This document shows positions 8,281 through 15,738 of a DNA stretch of 44,599 nt, piece by piece. A program made the position numbers and the translations under genes. This stretch comes from Candidatus Woesearchaeota archaeon. Lineage in GTDB: Archaea; Nanobdellota; Nanobdellia; Woesearchaeales; WJKL01. The stretch spans positions 1 through 44,599 of the forward strand of contig WJJM01000034.1 in assembly GCA_014729675.1 (NCBI GenBank), read 5' to 3'. Below the pieces are notes generated by a model that was not told the DNA's origin, made no database searches, and saw only the letters and a program-made list of their open reading frames with translations. Position 1 is the stretch's first letter. Each line of letters opens with the position of its first letter.

Positions 8281-9423
8281 TCACAATACTTTATCAATAC
8301 CTTCTGCATAATAAAGCTTATTCTTTCCTCTATTTACCTCAATAGGGCCTTTTGTTACCCTGAAGGATATATCTTTTCCAATCTTTGCAGGTATGTCCTG
8401 AGGGATAACATACCTTGAAGCAGGATATCTGTCGATTATTATCTCATTATTTGAATCTGTGGGCCTTACAAAGATAACTGTTCCTTCAACAGTATCACCT
8501 TTCTTATGATATTTTTCATATTTTTCAAGCTTTTTCTCAGCAGAAGAATACTTTTCTTTAAGCTGTTCAAGTTCGTTTTTTAATGAATTGATATTTTCTG
8601 AAAGACTATCTATCTGTTTCTCGGCTACTTTTTTTATAGAATCTACATTCTTGTTCTTATCTTTTATAGTTTCCATGCTTGATTCAAGATTTTCAGCTTT
8701 TGTCTTGAACATTATCCTGTCTGCTTCAGTCTTCTTGTAATCTTTCATGACTGTTTCATAATCCTTTTTTATAGAGTCTCTTTCAGCTTCATAAGATTTA
8801 CATCTTTTCTTTAGGTTTTCCACCTGCCCATCTTTATTGTCCAGCTCAGTTCTCAAGGATTCCATCTCTATCATCTGTTTCTTATATGCACCTATCTCTT
8901 CTCTCAATCTTGCAAATTCCGAAGATGTACTTTCATGAGATCTTTCAAGGATAGCATACTTTTCTTTTGACTTTTTAAGTTTCTCTTTTATAGATCCTAT
9001 CTCTGCTTCCTGTGTTCTTAACTTTGAATTTTGGCTGCTTATCCTACTTACCATATCCTGCACAGATCCTTTTTTTCTTTCAAGCTCGTGTCTTGTATCA
9101 AGATATTTTTGGTTTAGTTCTTTAGTTTCTTTTTCCATGTTTTCTATCTGCAGCCCATACATATCTTTCATGCTATTATATGTATCATCATTCTCTTGAG
9201 CAGCTTTTTCAAGATCATCTATATCTGTTCTCATCCTTCCGCTTTTTTTGTTTATATCACTAAGTTTATCATTGAGCTCAGAATTCATATTAGCAAGTTT
9301 TTGGATCTTTGATTCTAGCATCTCTTTTTCTTTTTTGAGCTTATTATTTACATCTTTTAGTTCTTTCTCTGAACATGCTTCGCAGTCCTTTTTTCCTCTG
9401 AATATATTCAAAAGTCCACCCAT
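8281..9423 (-). CDS. Long coiled-coil protein with C-terminal OB-like domain
   Basis: A 380-residue protein of unknown function. After a short N-terminal segment with one CxxC pair (CEACSEK), residues 20-310 are almost unbroken heptad coiled coil, rich in Lys/Glu/Asp/Ser. The last 75 residues (GDTVEGTVIFVRPTDSNN, then IPAKIGKDISFRVTKGP and NKLYYAEGI) look like a small beta barrel of the TRAM/S1-OB kind, which often binds RNA. Without a signal peptide it is probably cytoplasmic. It could be an SMC-like structural protein or an RNA-binding scaffold; neither is proven. It is convergent with dnaJ, and the lipoprotein gene lies 35 bases upstream on the same strand. Confidence 0.65.
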   Translation of the reverse strand: MGGLLNIFRGKKDCEACSEKELKDVNNKLKKEKEMLESKIQKLANMNSELNDKLSDINKKSGRMRTDIDDLEKAAQENDDTYNSMKDMYGLQIENMEKETKELNQKYLDTRHELERKKGSVQDMVSRISSQNSKLRTQEAEIGSIKEKLKKSKEKYAILERSHESTSSEFARLREEIGAYKKQMIEMESLRTELDNKDGQVENLKKRCKSYEAERDSIKKDYETVMKDYKKTEADRIMFKTKAENLESSMETIKDKNKNVDSIKKVAEKQIDSLSENINSLKNELEQLKEKYSSAEKKLEKYEKYHKKGDTVEGTVIFVRPTDSNNEIIIDRYPASRYVIPQDIPAKIGKDISFRVTKGPIEVNRGKNKLYYAEGIDKVL

Positions 9424-9458
9424 ATAAGAAAAGAAAAAATAATGATTTAAAAAATTAA

Positions 9459-10169
9459 CTAATATCTGAGAACATCTTCATCTTTGACCTGGTTGACTAC
9501 AACTCCCTTGAACTCTATCCTTTTTAGCTTTTCGTCATCTTTCCAGATCTCATATTTCAAAGGGATTCCGTTGTATCCCCATATCCAGACCATAAAATCC
9601 CTTCCAAGGTCATCTTTATATTCGACTATCTTGCATTCCTTGTTGTAGACGATAGCTGTTCCGGTTATTTTTGCGCTGCCTTTTATATCTTCAAGAACAT
9701 CAAAAGGTGTTTCAGTCACAAATTCACTGTAATCGACGTTTACATCCGGCTCTTCAACATCACAGTCATCTTTTTCTTCGCAGTAGACTTCTACTGTCTT
9801 TTCAGAAATGTCAAGATAGGCTGTATCGTATTTTTCTCCAGCAGTATATTCGTCAGGAGTCTGAAAGCTATCCTGTTTCATCTTATCATCTTTAAGATAT
9901 ACATGAGTGTAAAAAGGCCCATCCTGATATCCATATTCTATGGAATCTATCTTCTCACTTTTATCTGCAAGTTTCTGTACATCTTCGCTCAACTTGCTTT
10001 TGGAAACTCCGCTTTCGTATCCAGGAACATCAGCTGTCCCTTCATCTTTTTCTGTGATCTCAGGAGGCTGGTCTGCTGAAGCATCTATCTCCATGCTTTC
10101 TTCAGGCTGTCCGCATCCTGCTAAGACCAAACTCAAAATCGCGACTATAAACAATATTTTTTTCATCAT
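9459..10169 (-). CDS. Predicted secreted lipoprotein
   Basis: A cell-surface lipoprotein of about 236 residues. It starts MMKKILFIVAILSL, followed by the lipobox LVLAGC, so the mature protein would begin at Cys about residue 18. An acidic, disordered stretch follows (EESMEIDASADQPPEITEKD), then a beta-rich domain of about 150 residues with three Cys (YCEEKDDCDV and NKECKIVEY). I do not recognise the domain; its layout resembles lipid-carrier-like outer-membrane sorting proteins (LolA-type) only in general terms. GGGGTG precedes the ATG; a GTG two codons earlier is possible but less likely. A separate BRE/TATA (GAAATTTAAATTC, minus strand, near 10200) suggests it is not simply part of the sigma transcript. 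Confidence 0.7.
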   Translation of the reverse strand: MMKKILFIVAILSLVLAGCGQPEESMEIDASADQPPEITEKDEGTADVPGYESGVSKSKLSEDVQKLADKSEKIDSIEYGYQDGPFYTHVYLKDDKMKQDSFQTPDEYTAGEKYDTAYLDISEKTVEVYCEEKDDCDVEEPDVNVDYSEFVTETPFDVLEDIKGSAKITGTAIVYNKECKIVEYKDDLGRDFMVWIWGYNGIPLKYEIWKDDEKLKRIEFKGVVVNQVKDEDVLRY

Positions 10170-10239
10170 ATGCACCCCTTTGTTTTTATATTCTTGAATT
10201 TAAATTTCTAGTTTTTAAATCTATTGTTTTTAGACATGA

Positions 10240-11631
10240 TCATAACCTTTTTCTGGTGCTTTTGTTTTTATCATATGTAAACTCTTCAAGATATTCAAGC
10301 TTTTCTGACATTACTATTCTTTGGAGCTTTCTGATCGCTTTAGACTCTATTTGCCTTATCCTTTCTCTTGTGACATCTATGCCCTGCCCTAACTCATCTA
10401 AAGTGTGTGTTTCTCCGTCTTTAAGCCCGTATCTGCCCTCTATAACATATCGTTCTCTCGCATCCAATACACAAAGGAGATTGTCTATGCTTTTTTTCAT
10501 CTGTTTGGTCTGTGTTTTTGTATAAGGGGCTTTAATCTTTGAATCCATTATAGTGCCGAATGTTGAGTTTTTTTCTTTTACAGAATCCAGAGATATTATG
10601 TTTGTTGTTTTGCTTAACTTTTCTATATTTCCCCTCTTAATGTCCAGTGCTTCAGAGATATATTCTAAATCAGGATATCTTCCATTTTCAGCAAAATATC
10701 TGTTCTTATACTCATTTATCTTTTTCTTTTCATGCACCCTGCCATTAGGCAGCCTTATTGTATCTGTGTTATCAGTTATACCTCTGTTTATTGATTGTTT
10801 TATCCACCATGTTGAATATGTTGAGATCCTTGTATCGTATATCTTTATATTAAATTTTTCTATCGATCTCATAAGTCCTATGTTTCCAAACTGTATGATG
10901 TCAAGAAAAGGCAACCCCCCATGGGCATAATTCTTTGCTATACTGACAACAAGCCTCAGGTTGCTTTCTGCAAGTTTTTTCTTCACAGTTTCATATTTTA
11001 GATACAGATTCCTGAACTTGTCCACTTTTCTTTTGTCTTTGCACTCCCAAAGGAACATATCAAAGAAATTTTTCATAAAATCTTCTTTAGGAGACATCTT
11101 TTCAACAGCATCTTTTATCTTTTTATTATATCCTGTTTTTTTCTTTTGAAGAGATTGTACTATGCCCGAAAGCATATCTTTAAGTTTATCTTCAAGGGCC
11201 ATATCATTATAATCCCTGCAGTAGAAAAACATCCTGCTTATGCCTGTAGTTGTCCCAGAATCTCTGACTCTTGAGTCTATCTCCCTGACTAAAGGAAGAT
11301 GTGTAAACATAAGGTTTGACATCTCCATGAAATTATCATGCTTAGCTTCAAGCAGCTTTCTTTCCTCTTTTTTGCTAAGAAGATCGTATCTGCTTATATC
11401 ATCAAGATATGCTCTTATTGTGGATTTATCTGAATCTGAGACAAAATTATCATCGCTTCCTGACCTATATACCTTTATCCCATTTGCTCCTAATAAGGAA
11501 ATGACCCTATCATAGCGGTTTTCAGGTATGTCATTATCTTCAAGAAACTTATGAAGCTTATCATCCCTTAACCTTTTTCTTCCATGAAAATGTTTCCTTA
11601 TCTTTTCTTCAAGGCTTTTGTCTTTTTCCAT
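10240..11631 (-). CDS. Sigma-70 (RpoD-like) transcription initiation factor
   Basis: A 463-residue protein with the full architecture of a bacterial primary sigma factor. Residues 20-53 resemble region 1.1; 68-103 are region 1.2 (STIRAYLDDISRYDLLSKKE); 104-215 correspond to the non-conserved insertion; 216-297 are regions 2.1-2.4 (AESNLRLVVSIAKNY, FLDIIQFGNIGLM, TYSTWWIKQSINR); region 3 follows; region 4.2 is at 408-440 (LDELGQGIDVTRERIRQIES). The paired Trp of region 2.3 that melt the -10 element and the Gln of 2.4 are kept; a nearby Thr is Asn. Such factors recruit bacterial RNA polymerase to promoters, a job TFB does in archaea, so its partner polymerase is an open question. It lies 21 bases after the second sigma-like gene, in one operon. 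Confidence 0.93.
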   Translation of the reverse strand: MEKDKSLEEKIRKHFHGRKRLRDDKLHKFLEDNDIPENRYDRVISLLGANGIKVYRSGSDDNFVSDSDKSTIRAYLDDISRYDLLSKKEERKLLEAKHDNFMEMSNLMFTHLPLVREIDSRVRDSGTTTGISRMFFYCRDYNDMALEDKLKDMLSGIVQSLQKKKTGYNKKIKDAVEKMSPKEDFMKNFFDMFLWECKDKRKVDKFRNLYLKYETVKKKLAESNLRLVVSIAKNYAHGGLPFLDIIQFGNIGLMRSIEKFNIKIYDTRISTYSTWWIKQSINRGITDNTDTIRLPNGRVHEKKKINEYKNRYFAENGRYPDLEYISEALDIKRGNIEKLSKTTNIISLDSVKEKNSTFGTIMDSKIKAPYTKTQTKQMKKSIDNLLCVLDARERYVIEGRYGLKDGETHTLDELGQGIDVTRERIRQIESKAIRKLQRIVMSEKLEYLEEFTYDKNKSTRKRL

Positions 11632-11652
11632 GTTTTTGCCCTATATAAAATA

Positions 11653-12780
11653 TCATAGATAATCCTCAATGCACTTTCCACCTCTTGAAAACAATATATA
11701 TAATGAATTTAAAGCTTCTTCTTCTAACTGCCTTATCCTTTCCCTGTTAAGATTAAAATATTCACCTATAGAACTTAAGCTTGGCTTTGATTTTGACTTG
11801 TTGAAAGAAGATTTTTTGATTATCTTTTCAACAAGCTGATCATCAAGACAAAATCTCGCCTTTATGATATCTTTCTTTCTTTCATCCAATGTTTCATCAA
11901 TAGCATCAAATAACATCTCTCTTAAGTCCGGTATTTTAGAAAATGTCTTAGAATTATCTTCAATTCTAAGCTCAGTTACATTTGCCTCTTCAATAAGTTT
12001 TTCAAAAGATTTTGTCCTGTATTTTCCATCCATCACATCTTTAGCCATGCTTAAGCTCATCTTAAGCTTTTTTGCAATTTCCTCAGGTGTTATCTTTGGA
12101 TTATCGTTCATAAGAAAATTAACTTTAGACATATTGTATCTTATGCTATGGGGGACAAATTCATAAAATGAATCAAGAAGAAGATTCATTGTAAATCTTT
12201 TTATCCAGAATGTAGCATAAGTAGTAAACTTTGTATTTTTTTTCAGTTCAAACCTATCAGCAGCTTCATAAAGAGCTAATCTTCCTTCTCCTCTAAGGTC
12301 CCAAAAAAGACCATCATACATTGAAAGCCCATTACTTGCTGCTAAATTACCTGATATCGAATCTGCAAGATTTTTATGAGAAAGCACGATAATATTTCTT
12401 GCTCTTGCATGATTTTCCATATCAATATACTTTGAAAGTTCCATAAATCTGAATATTTCCCTTTCCTGATTTCTACTTAGAAAATTATTCTCCTCAGCAT
12501 CATAATAATCAAATATCCTTGACTTAAGGCATATATATTCTGCACTTTCTCCTAGGATCTCTTTTATTTTCCTTTTTATTACTGAACCTTTCTTGCATCC
12601 TTTTCCTGGCTTTTTCCTTCCTTTTTGTAAAGCTCCTTTTTGCATCCTGTTCAGCAAGGAACTATGATAATAAGAACTGTCATCAAGATAATCCAGATTT
12701 TGATATACATTAAATATCTTAGTTTCGTCTCTTTCTTCTGCTAACATTTCAAGCCTTTTATCAAAATAATCTGTTCTCAT
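11653..12780 (-). CDS. Divergent sigma-70 family factor
   Basis: A 375-residue sigma-70-family protein that lacks region 1.1. Region 2 spans about 126-212 (NIIVLSHKNLADSIS, GLFWDLRGEGRLALYEAADRF, TTYATFWIKRF), with Phe-Trp in place of the usual Trp-Trp of region 2.3. Region 3 (TPEEIAKKLKMSLSMAKDVM) and the region 4.2 helix-turn-helix (SLSSIGEYFNLNRERIRQLE) follow. Region 4 carries a Lys/Ser-rich insertion before the helix-turn-helix (around 318-333). The N-terminal 125 residues contain a basic stretch (QKGRKKPGKGCKKGSVIKRK) of unknown role. It is the first gene of the two-sigma operon. Its promoter, overlapping that of the divergent methyltransferase gene, is of archaeal BRE/TATA type. Confidence 0.88.
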   Translation of the reverse strand: MRTDYFDKRLEMLAEERDETKIFNVYQNLDYLDDSSYYHSSLLNRMQKGALQKGRKKPGKGCKKGSVIKRKIKEILGESAEYICLKSRIFDYYDAEENNFLSRNQEREIFRFMELSKYIDMENHARARNIIVLSHKNLADSISGNLAASNGLSMYDGLFWDLRGEGRLALYEAADRFELKKNTKFTTYATFWIKRFTMNLLLDSFYEFVPHSIRYNMSKVNFLMNDNPKITPEEIAKKLKMSLSMAKDVMDGKYRTKSFEKLIEEANVTELRIEDNSKTFSKIPDLREMLFDAIDETLDERKKDIIKARFCLDDQLVEKIIKKSSFNKSKSKPSLSSIGEYFNLNRERIRQLEEEALNSLYILFSRGGKCIEDYL

Positions 12781-12799
12781 GATACATATACCTTATCTT

Positions 12800-12842
12800 C
12801 AATATTTAAAGATTCCTGAAATTTGATAGAAAGCTTTAAAAT
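12800..12842. promoter_or_regulatory. Divergent archaeal promoters for the sigma operon and methyltransferase
   Basis: On the minus strand GGAATCTTTAAATATTG (12816-12800) is a BRE/TATA pair about 25 bp before the sigma-operon ATG, implying a leaderless or nearly leaderless message. On the plus strand GAAAGCTTTAAAAT (12829-12842) is placed about 25 bp before the methyltransferase ATG. The two boxes are only 12 bp apart, so the two preinitiation complexes probably compete. Confidence 0.55.
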
Positions 12843-12864
12843 TAAAGCAAGATAATAGGGGAAT

Positions 12865-13401
12865 ATGGATGAAAAATTCCAGCAGATAAAGAGAAGATAT
12901 GAACGGTTCTACAGAAAGTTCAGGGAAAAGAGCCAGTACCCTGTAGCTGACACAGAAAAAGGCATCTGGGGATATGCTGATACAGATTCTTTGTTTCAGT
13001 TCTTTAAGGATATCCATCTGGAAAAGTATGGCTCTTTTGTGGATATAGGCTCAGGGGATGGAAAGGTCGTTCTCATAGCAGCTTTGTTTGGAGTAAAGGC
13101 AGTAGGTATAGAGTATGACAAAGACCTTATAGATGTGTCCAATGATATAAAACAAGAACTCAACCTAGATGCAGAATTTATCCAGGGAGACTATCTTGAA
13201 CAGAACCTAAGTGATTATGATATCATCTTTATCAATCCTGATAAAGGTTTTCATCTGAAGGTTGAAGAAAAGCTGCTTAAAGATATGAAAGATACGACAA
13301 TACTTTATGTATATAATGAGCTTTTCCAGCCAAGGTTTCTTGAGAAAATAAGCAAGCTTTGGTACAACCAGATTCCTGTAATCGAATACAGGAAAAGATG
13401 A
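12865..13401 (+). CDS. Class I SAM-dependent methyltransferase-like protein
   Basis: A 178-residue Rossmann-fold protein. Motif I for S-adenosylmethionine is FVDIGSGDGKV (about 57-67), followed by an acidic residue ending the second strand (AVGIEYDKDLI) and a motif IV-like YDIIFINPDK. The region before motif I (ADTDSLFQFF) resembles DOT1/PrmA-like small methyltransferases. The NPDK motif suggests methylation of an amide or amino nitrogen, but the substrate is unknown. It is divergent from the sigma operon and its stop is adjacent to that of the convergent DUF483 gene. Confidence 0.72.
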   Translation: MDEKFQQIKRRYERFYRKFREKSQYPVADTEKGIWGYADTDSLFQFFKDIHLEKYGSFVDIGSGDGKVVLIAALFGVKAVGIEYDKDLIDVSNDIKQELNLDAEFIQGDYLEQNLSDYDIIFINPDKGFHLKVEEKLLKDMKDTTILYVYNELFQPRFLEKISKLWYNQIPVIEYRKR

Positions 13402-14064
13402 TCAGATAAATTCAAAGAGCCTTTCTTCTATATTGAACTTTCCTTTTAATCTTTCAGAGAAATAATCAGCCATCTCAGGATCATGTTTCTTTATGATATC
13501 AAGATGATTCTTTGCCAGTTTGATAGAGTTTTCACAGTTAAAGCTGCAGGGAAAATGATTTAACAAAGTTATATCCATGCTTCTTTTCAGTATATTTGTA
13601 TAGAAAGGAAACTCACTGCCTCCTGAATTCTCTGCAGTACATACAGTATAATCACTGTCAAGCCTGCTTCTTTCAGGCTCATGTTTTTTGAAGAATCTGC
13701 AGCAGCATTCTGGATATCCTAAAGCTTTTCCAAGATTTATATGGTTGTTGTTGGCTTCATGAAAATTTGCTTTCTTTGCTTTTTCTTTGCCTTTGGAGAT
13801 ATATGCAAATACCATGCCTTCTCTTGGGTCATCTGCATCTACTTTTATCCCTTTGTTTGAATAGGCACCATGGTCCATCAAAACAATCTTGTAAGGGGAG
13901 AATTCTATATACAGGCCTTTTTCTTTGCAGAAGTCTGTTATCTTCCTGATCTCATTATGGTAGAATCCCTGCCTAACTACTGGCTTGACATCTTCTAGAA
14001 GATATAATATCTCCAAGGCTTTTGTCTTTGTCCCGAATATCTTAAACAGATTTTCTATCATCAT
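13402..14064 (-). CDS. DUF483-family protein
   Basis: A 220-residue protein resembling DUF483 (PF04467), a mainly archaeal family of unknown function. Signatures seen are LGYPECCCRFFKKHEPER in the middle and HFPCSFNCENSIKLAKNH near the C-terminus, giving at least six Cys and several His that could bind a metal. An N-terminal helical region (LFKIFGTKTKALEILYLLED) precedes. It is soluble and lies 24 bases downstream of the TFB gene in the same orientation, so it is probably in the TFB transcript. No role can be given from the sequence alone. Confidence 0.75.
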   Translation of the reverse strand: MMIENLFKIFGTKTKALEILYLLEDVKPVVRQGFYHNEIRKITDFCKEKGLYIEFSPYKIVLMDHGAYSNKGIKVDADDPREGMVFAYISKGKEKAKKANFHEANNNHINLGKALGYPECCCRFFKKHEPERSRLDSDYTVCTAENSGGSEFPFYTNILKRSMDITLLNHFPCSFNCENSIKLAKNHLDIIKKHDPEMADYFSERLKGKFNIEERLFEFI

Positions 14065-14088
14065 AAGAAAAAAATAAAAAAGAAATTA

Positions 14089-15009
14089 TTATTTCTTCTT
14101 CTTTGTCTTCTTGACCTCTTTTTCAAGGTCAAGCTTGTCAAGAAGCTCTTTGTATCTGTTTCTTATTGTAACTTCAGTTACACCAGCTACATCTGCAACT
14201 TCTCTTTGGGTTCTTTTTTCTCCATGAAGTAATGCAGAGACATACAAAGCAGCAGCTGCAATTCCAGTAGGCCCTCTTCCTGAAGTAAGCTCAGATTTTT
14301 GAGCACTTTCCAATATCTCTATACTTCTTGACTGTGATTCAGGAGAAAGCTTCAAAGCAGAGGCAAATCTCGCTATATAATCAGCAGGATTTGAAGGAAG
14401 TATTGTTATCCCTAATTCTCTTGCAACAAATCTGTATGTTCTTCCTATCTCTTTCTTTTCTATCCCAGAAGCTTCTGAAAGCTCATCCAATGTCCTTGGC
14501 ACATCATGCCTTCTGCATGCAGCATATAATGCTCCTGAAACAACAGACTCCATGCTCCTTCCGCGGACAAGGCCCCTCTGTACAGCTAAAGTGTATATCC
14601 TGGCTGATTCTTCTTCTACAGACTTAGGCAGGTTCAGATATGAAGATACTCTTTTAAGTTCAGCTAATGCTAATTTAAGATTTCTTTCTATTGCAGTAGA
14701 TATCCTGTACTGCCATTTTCTTAATCTGAAAAACTTATTCCTGTCTTTTGACCCAAGCTTAAACAAATCTCCGCTTTGTCCTACTTCTGTTCCAAGCCCC
14801 TGGTCAAATTGTGTATATGTCATAGGAGCTCCTGTCCTTCTTTTCTTTTCAGCTCCGTCAGAATCAAACTCACGCCATTCCTGGCTAAAATCAACCATCT
14901 TATCTTCTATAACAAGTCCGCAGTCTTTACAGACAACTTCCCCTTTTTCTCTGTTCCAGAATAGGTTTATTCCAGCACATTCTGGACATTTTTTTATTAG
15001 TTCAGGCAT
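14089..15009 (-). CDS. tfb: Transcription initiation factor B (TFB)
   Basis: Archaeal homologue of eukaryotic TFIIB, which bridges the TBP-DNA complex and RNA polymerase. The 306-residue protein is complete. It has an N-terminal zinc ribbon with Cys8, Cys11, Cys27 and Cys30, the B-finger/linker (GAPMTYTQFDQGLGTEVG), and two cyclin folds (about 105-200 and 205-300) ending in the BRE-reading helix-turn-helix TQREVADVAGVTEVTIRNRY. All key parts are intact, so normal archaeal initiation must operate in the cell that carries the nearby sigma genes. GAGGATG provides a ribosome binding site before the ATG. The C-terminus is a Lys tail. Confidence 0.96.
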   Translation of the reverse strand: MPELIKKCPECAGINLFWNREKGEVVCKDCGLVIEDKMVDFSQEWREFDSDGAEKKRRTGAPMTYTQFDQGLGTEVGQSGDLFKLGSKDRNKFFRLRKWQYRISTAIERNLKLALAELKRVSSYLNLPKSVEEESARIYTLAVQRGLVRGRSMESVVSGALYAACRRHDVPRTLDELSEASGIEKKEIGRTYRFVARELGITILPSNPADYIARFASALKLSPESQSRSIEILESAQKSELTSGRGPTGIAAAALYVSALLHGEKRTQREVADVAGVTEVTIRNRYKELLDKLDLEKEVKKTKKKK

Positions 15010-15090
15010 ATTTTCATCCTCGCATAGGTTTAAGTAATATTATACTTTACTTTTTATTGTTCTCCCACCACCCCTATTAACCGGGAATTA

Positions 15091-15137
15091 CAATATATTT
15101 ATATATAATATAGAGAATTCATTTATAAAGCTTTCTA
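15091..15137 (-). promoter_or_regulatory. Candidate tfb promoters
   Basis: On the minus strand, TAGAAAGCTTTATAAATG (15137-15120) is a consensus-like BRE/TATA giving a leader of about 90 bases. A second box, TTATATATAAATATATTG (15108-15091), could give a shorter one. The leader contains a conspicuous G-rich segment (GGGGTGGTGGGAG) of unknown role, possibly regulatory. Confidence 0.45.
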
Positions 15138-15152
15138 TTTTTATTCTCTTTT

Positions 15153-15192
15153 GCGAAAGCCTTAAATATTTAACTGAGAAAGATTTATAAGA
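15153..15192 (+). promoter_or_regulatory. Two strong BRE/TATA boxes facing the non-coding interval
   Basis: GCGAAAGCCTTAAATAT (15153-15169) and GAGAAAGATTTATAAG (15176-15191) each fit the archaeal BRE/TATA form well, pointing rightwards. No protein gene follows on this strand for over 4 kb; the first known gene is tRNA-Ser, more than 500 bases away with its own TATA box. They therefore argue for transcription of a non-coding RNA across the repeats that follow. Confidence 0.5.
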
Positions 15193-15337
15193 TTAACTTA
15201 TTGGTTGTTAATCCTATATCTAAGTCAGGTTTTGGTACATATTATTGAAAGTATCTATTGTTGATTATTTATGATTCTTAAGATATAAACATCTTAATCA
15301 TATCTTTAAGTCAGACTTTGATATATATCATTTAAAG
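15191..15337 (+). repeat. Tandem structured repeat, two ~86-bp units
   Basis: Two 42-base segments (15210-15251 and 15296-15337) match at about 33 positions by eye; both contain TAAGTCAG, TTTG and ATAT at the same offsets. Each is preceded by its own, different stem-loop: GATTAAC/GTTAATC (15191-15213) before the first, and GATTCTTAAGAT pairing with ATCTTAATC (15273-15299) before the second. The stems vary while the following segment is conserved. The units lie directly after two strong promoters, so they may be tandem small RNA genes or parts of one structured transcript. Confidence 0.5.
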
Positions 15338-15390
15338 CCTGCAAATTTTTTTAATATTTCCAAAAAGCAAAATAAGATTCAATCCTATTT

Positions 15391-15420
15391 GTGGCACTCA
15401 CAGCTTCGCTGTTCGTGCAC
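15391..15420 (+). repeat. Imperfect hairpin in the non-coding interval
   Basis: GCACTCACAG, a CTTCG loop and CTGTTCGTGC form two 4-bp helices separated by a TC/TC internal loop. It is more G+C-rich than its surroundings and could be part of the putative non-coding transcript or its terminator. Confidence 0.35.
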
Positions 15421-15498
15421 AGCCTCTCTTCGATTTAAGTCGAGTTCTGGCTTTGATGCAATCTACTGGTCATCTATCTAAGTCAACTGAGCACTAAA

Positions 15499-15547
15499 CG
15501 CCTCTGTCTCAGTGGTAAGGTTAGCGAGCAAAGCGAGCGTTATGAAT
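15499..15547 (+). repeat. 49-bp dispersed direct repeat, copy 1
   Basis: CGCCTCTGTCTCAG at the left end and AGCGAGCAAAGCGAGCG near the right end. It aligns without gaps to 19141-19189, with 42 of 49 positions identical by eye. The right part itself holds a direct repeat of GCGAGC. It lies in the same orientation as the other copy, 3,642 bp away, and each is followed by the variable-stem element described nearby. Confidence 0.75.
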
Positions 15548-15558
15548 TAGGAATGAAT

Positions 15559-15602
15559 AATCTTATTCATAAGGCAGCTTAACTGACTTAGAGAATAAGA
15601 TT
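15559..15602 (-). repeat. Variable-stem/conserved-loop element, unit 1
   Basis: AATCTTATTC (15559-15568) and GAATAAGATT (15593-15602) form a perfect 10-bp stem around a 24-base loop containing AAGGCAG, five bases, then CTGACTTAGA. The same loop core with different stem sequences recurs at 19226-19332, and the CTAAGTCAG motif recurs inverted at 15210-15337 and near 15478. A degenerate right half (CTGATTTAGTCAATAAGATT) is at 15994-16013. Conserved loop plus covarying stem is the pattern of a structured RNA or a small mobile element. Confidence 0.55.
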
Positions 15603-15705
15603 GAAAATTTTTAATAAAGAAATAATACTATAAGAAATCCAATTGACATATGATTCAAGACTATATTTTCAAAACTTAGCCAGAAATCAACATTTTAATA
15701 GATAG

Positions 15706-15715
15706 TTTTAAAAAT
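15706..15715 (+). promoter_or_regulatory. TATA box of tRNA-Ser
   Basis: TTTTAAAAAT preceded by GATAG, ending 23 bases before the first base of the tRNA; this is the normal archaeal spacing. Confidence 0.5.
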
Positions 15716-15738
15716 AAACCAATATCTCCTGATATTAT

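Noticed and set aside
15191-15610. Repeats as a CRISPR array
   Set aside because: Units differ in length and sequence, spacers are not uniform, and no cas genes are present.
15643-15669. TTGACA followed by TATATT/TATTTT, resembling a sigma-70 -35/-10 promoter
   Set aside because: The spacing is only 13-15 bases and no gene starts nearby; in AT-rich DNA such matches arise by chance. I saw no convincing sigma-70 promoter in front of any gene.
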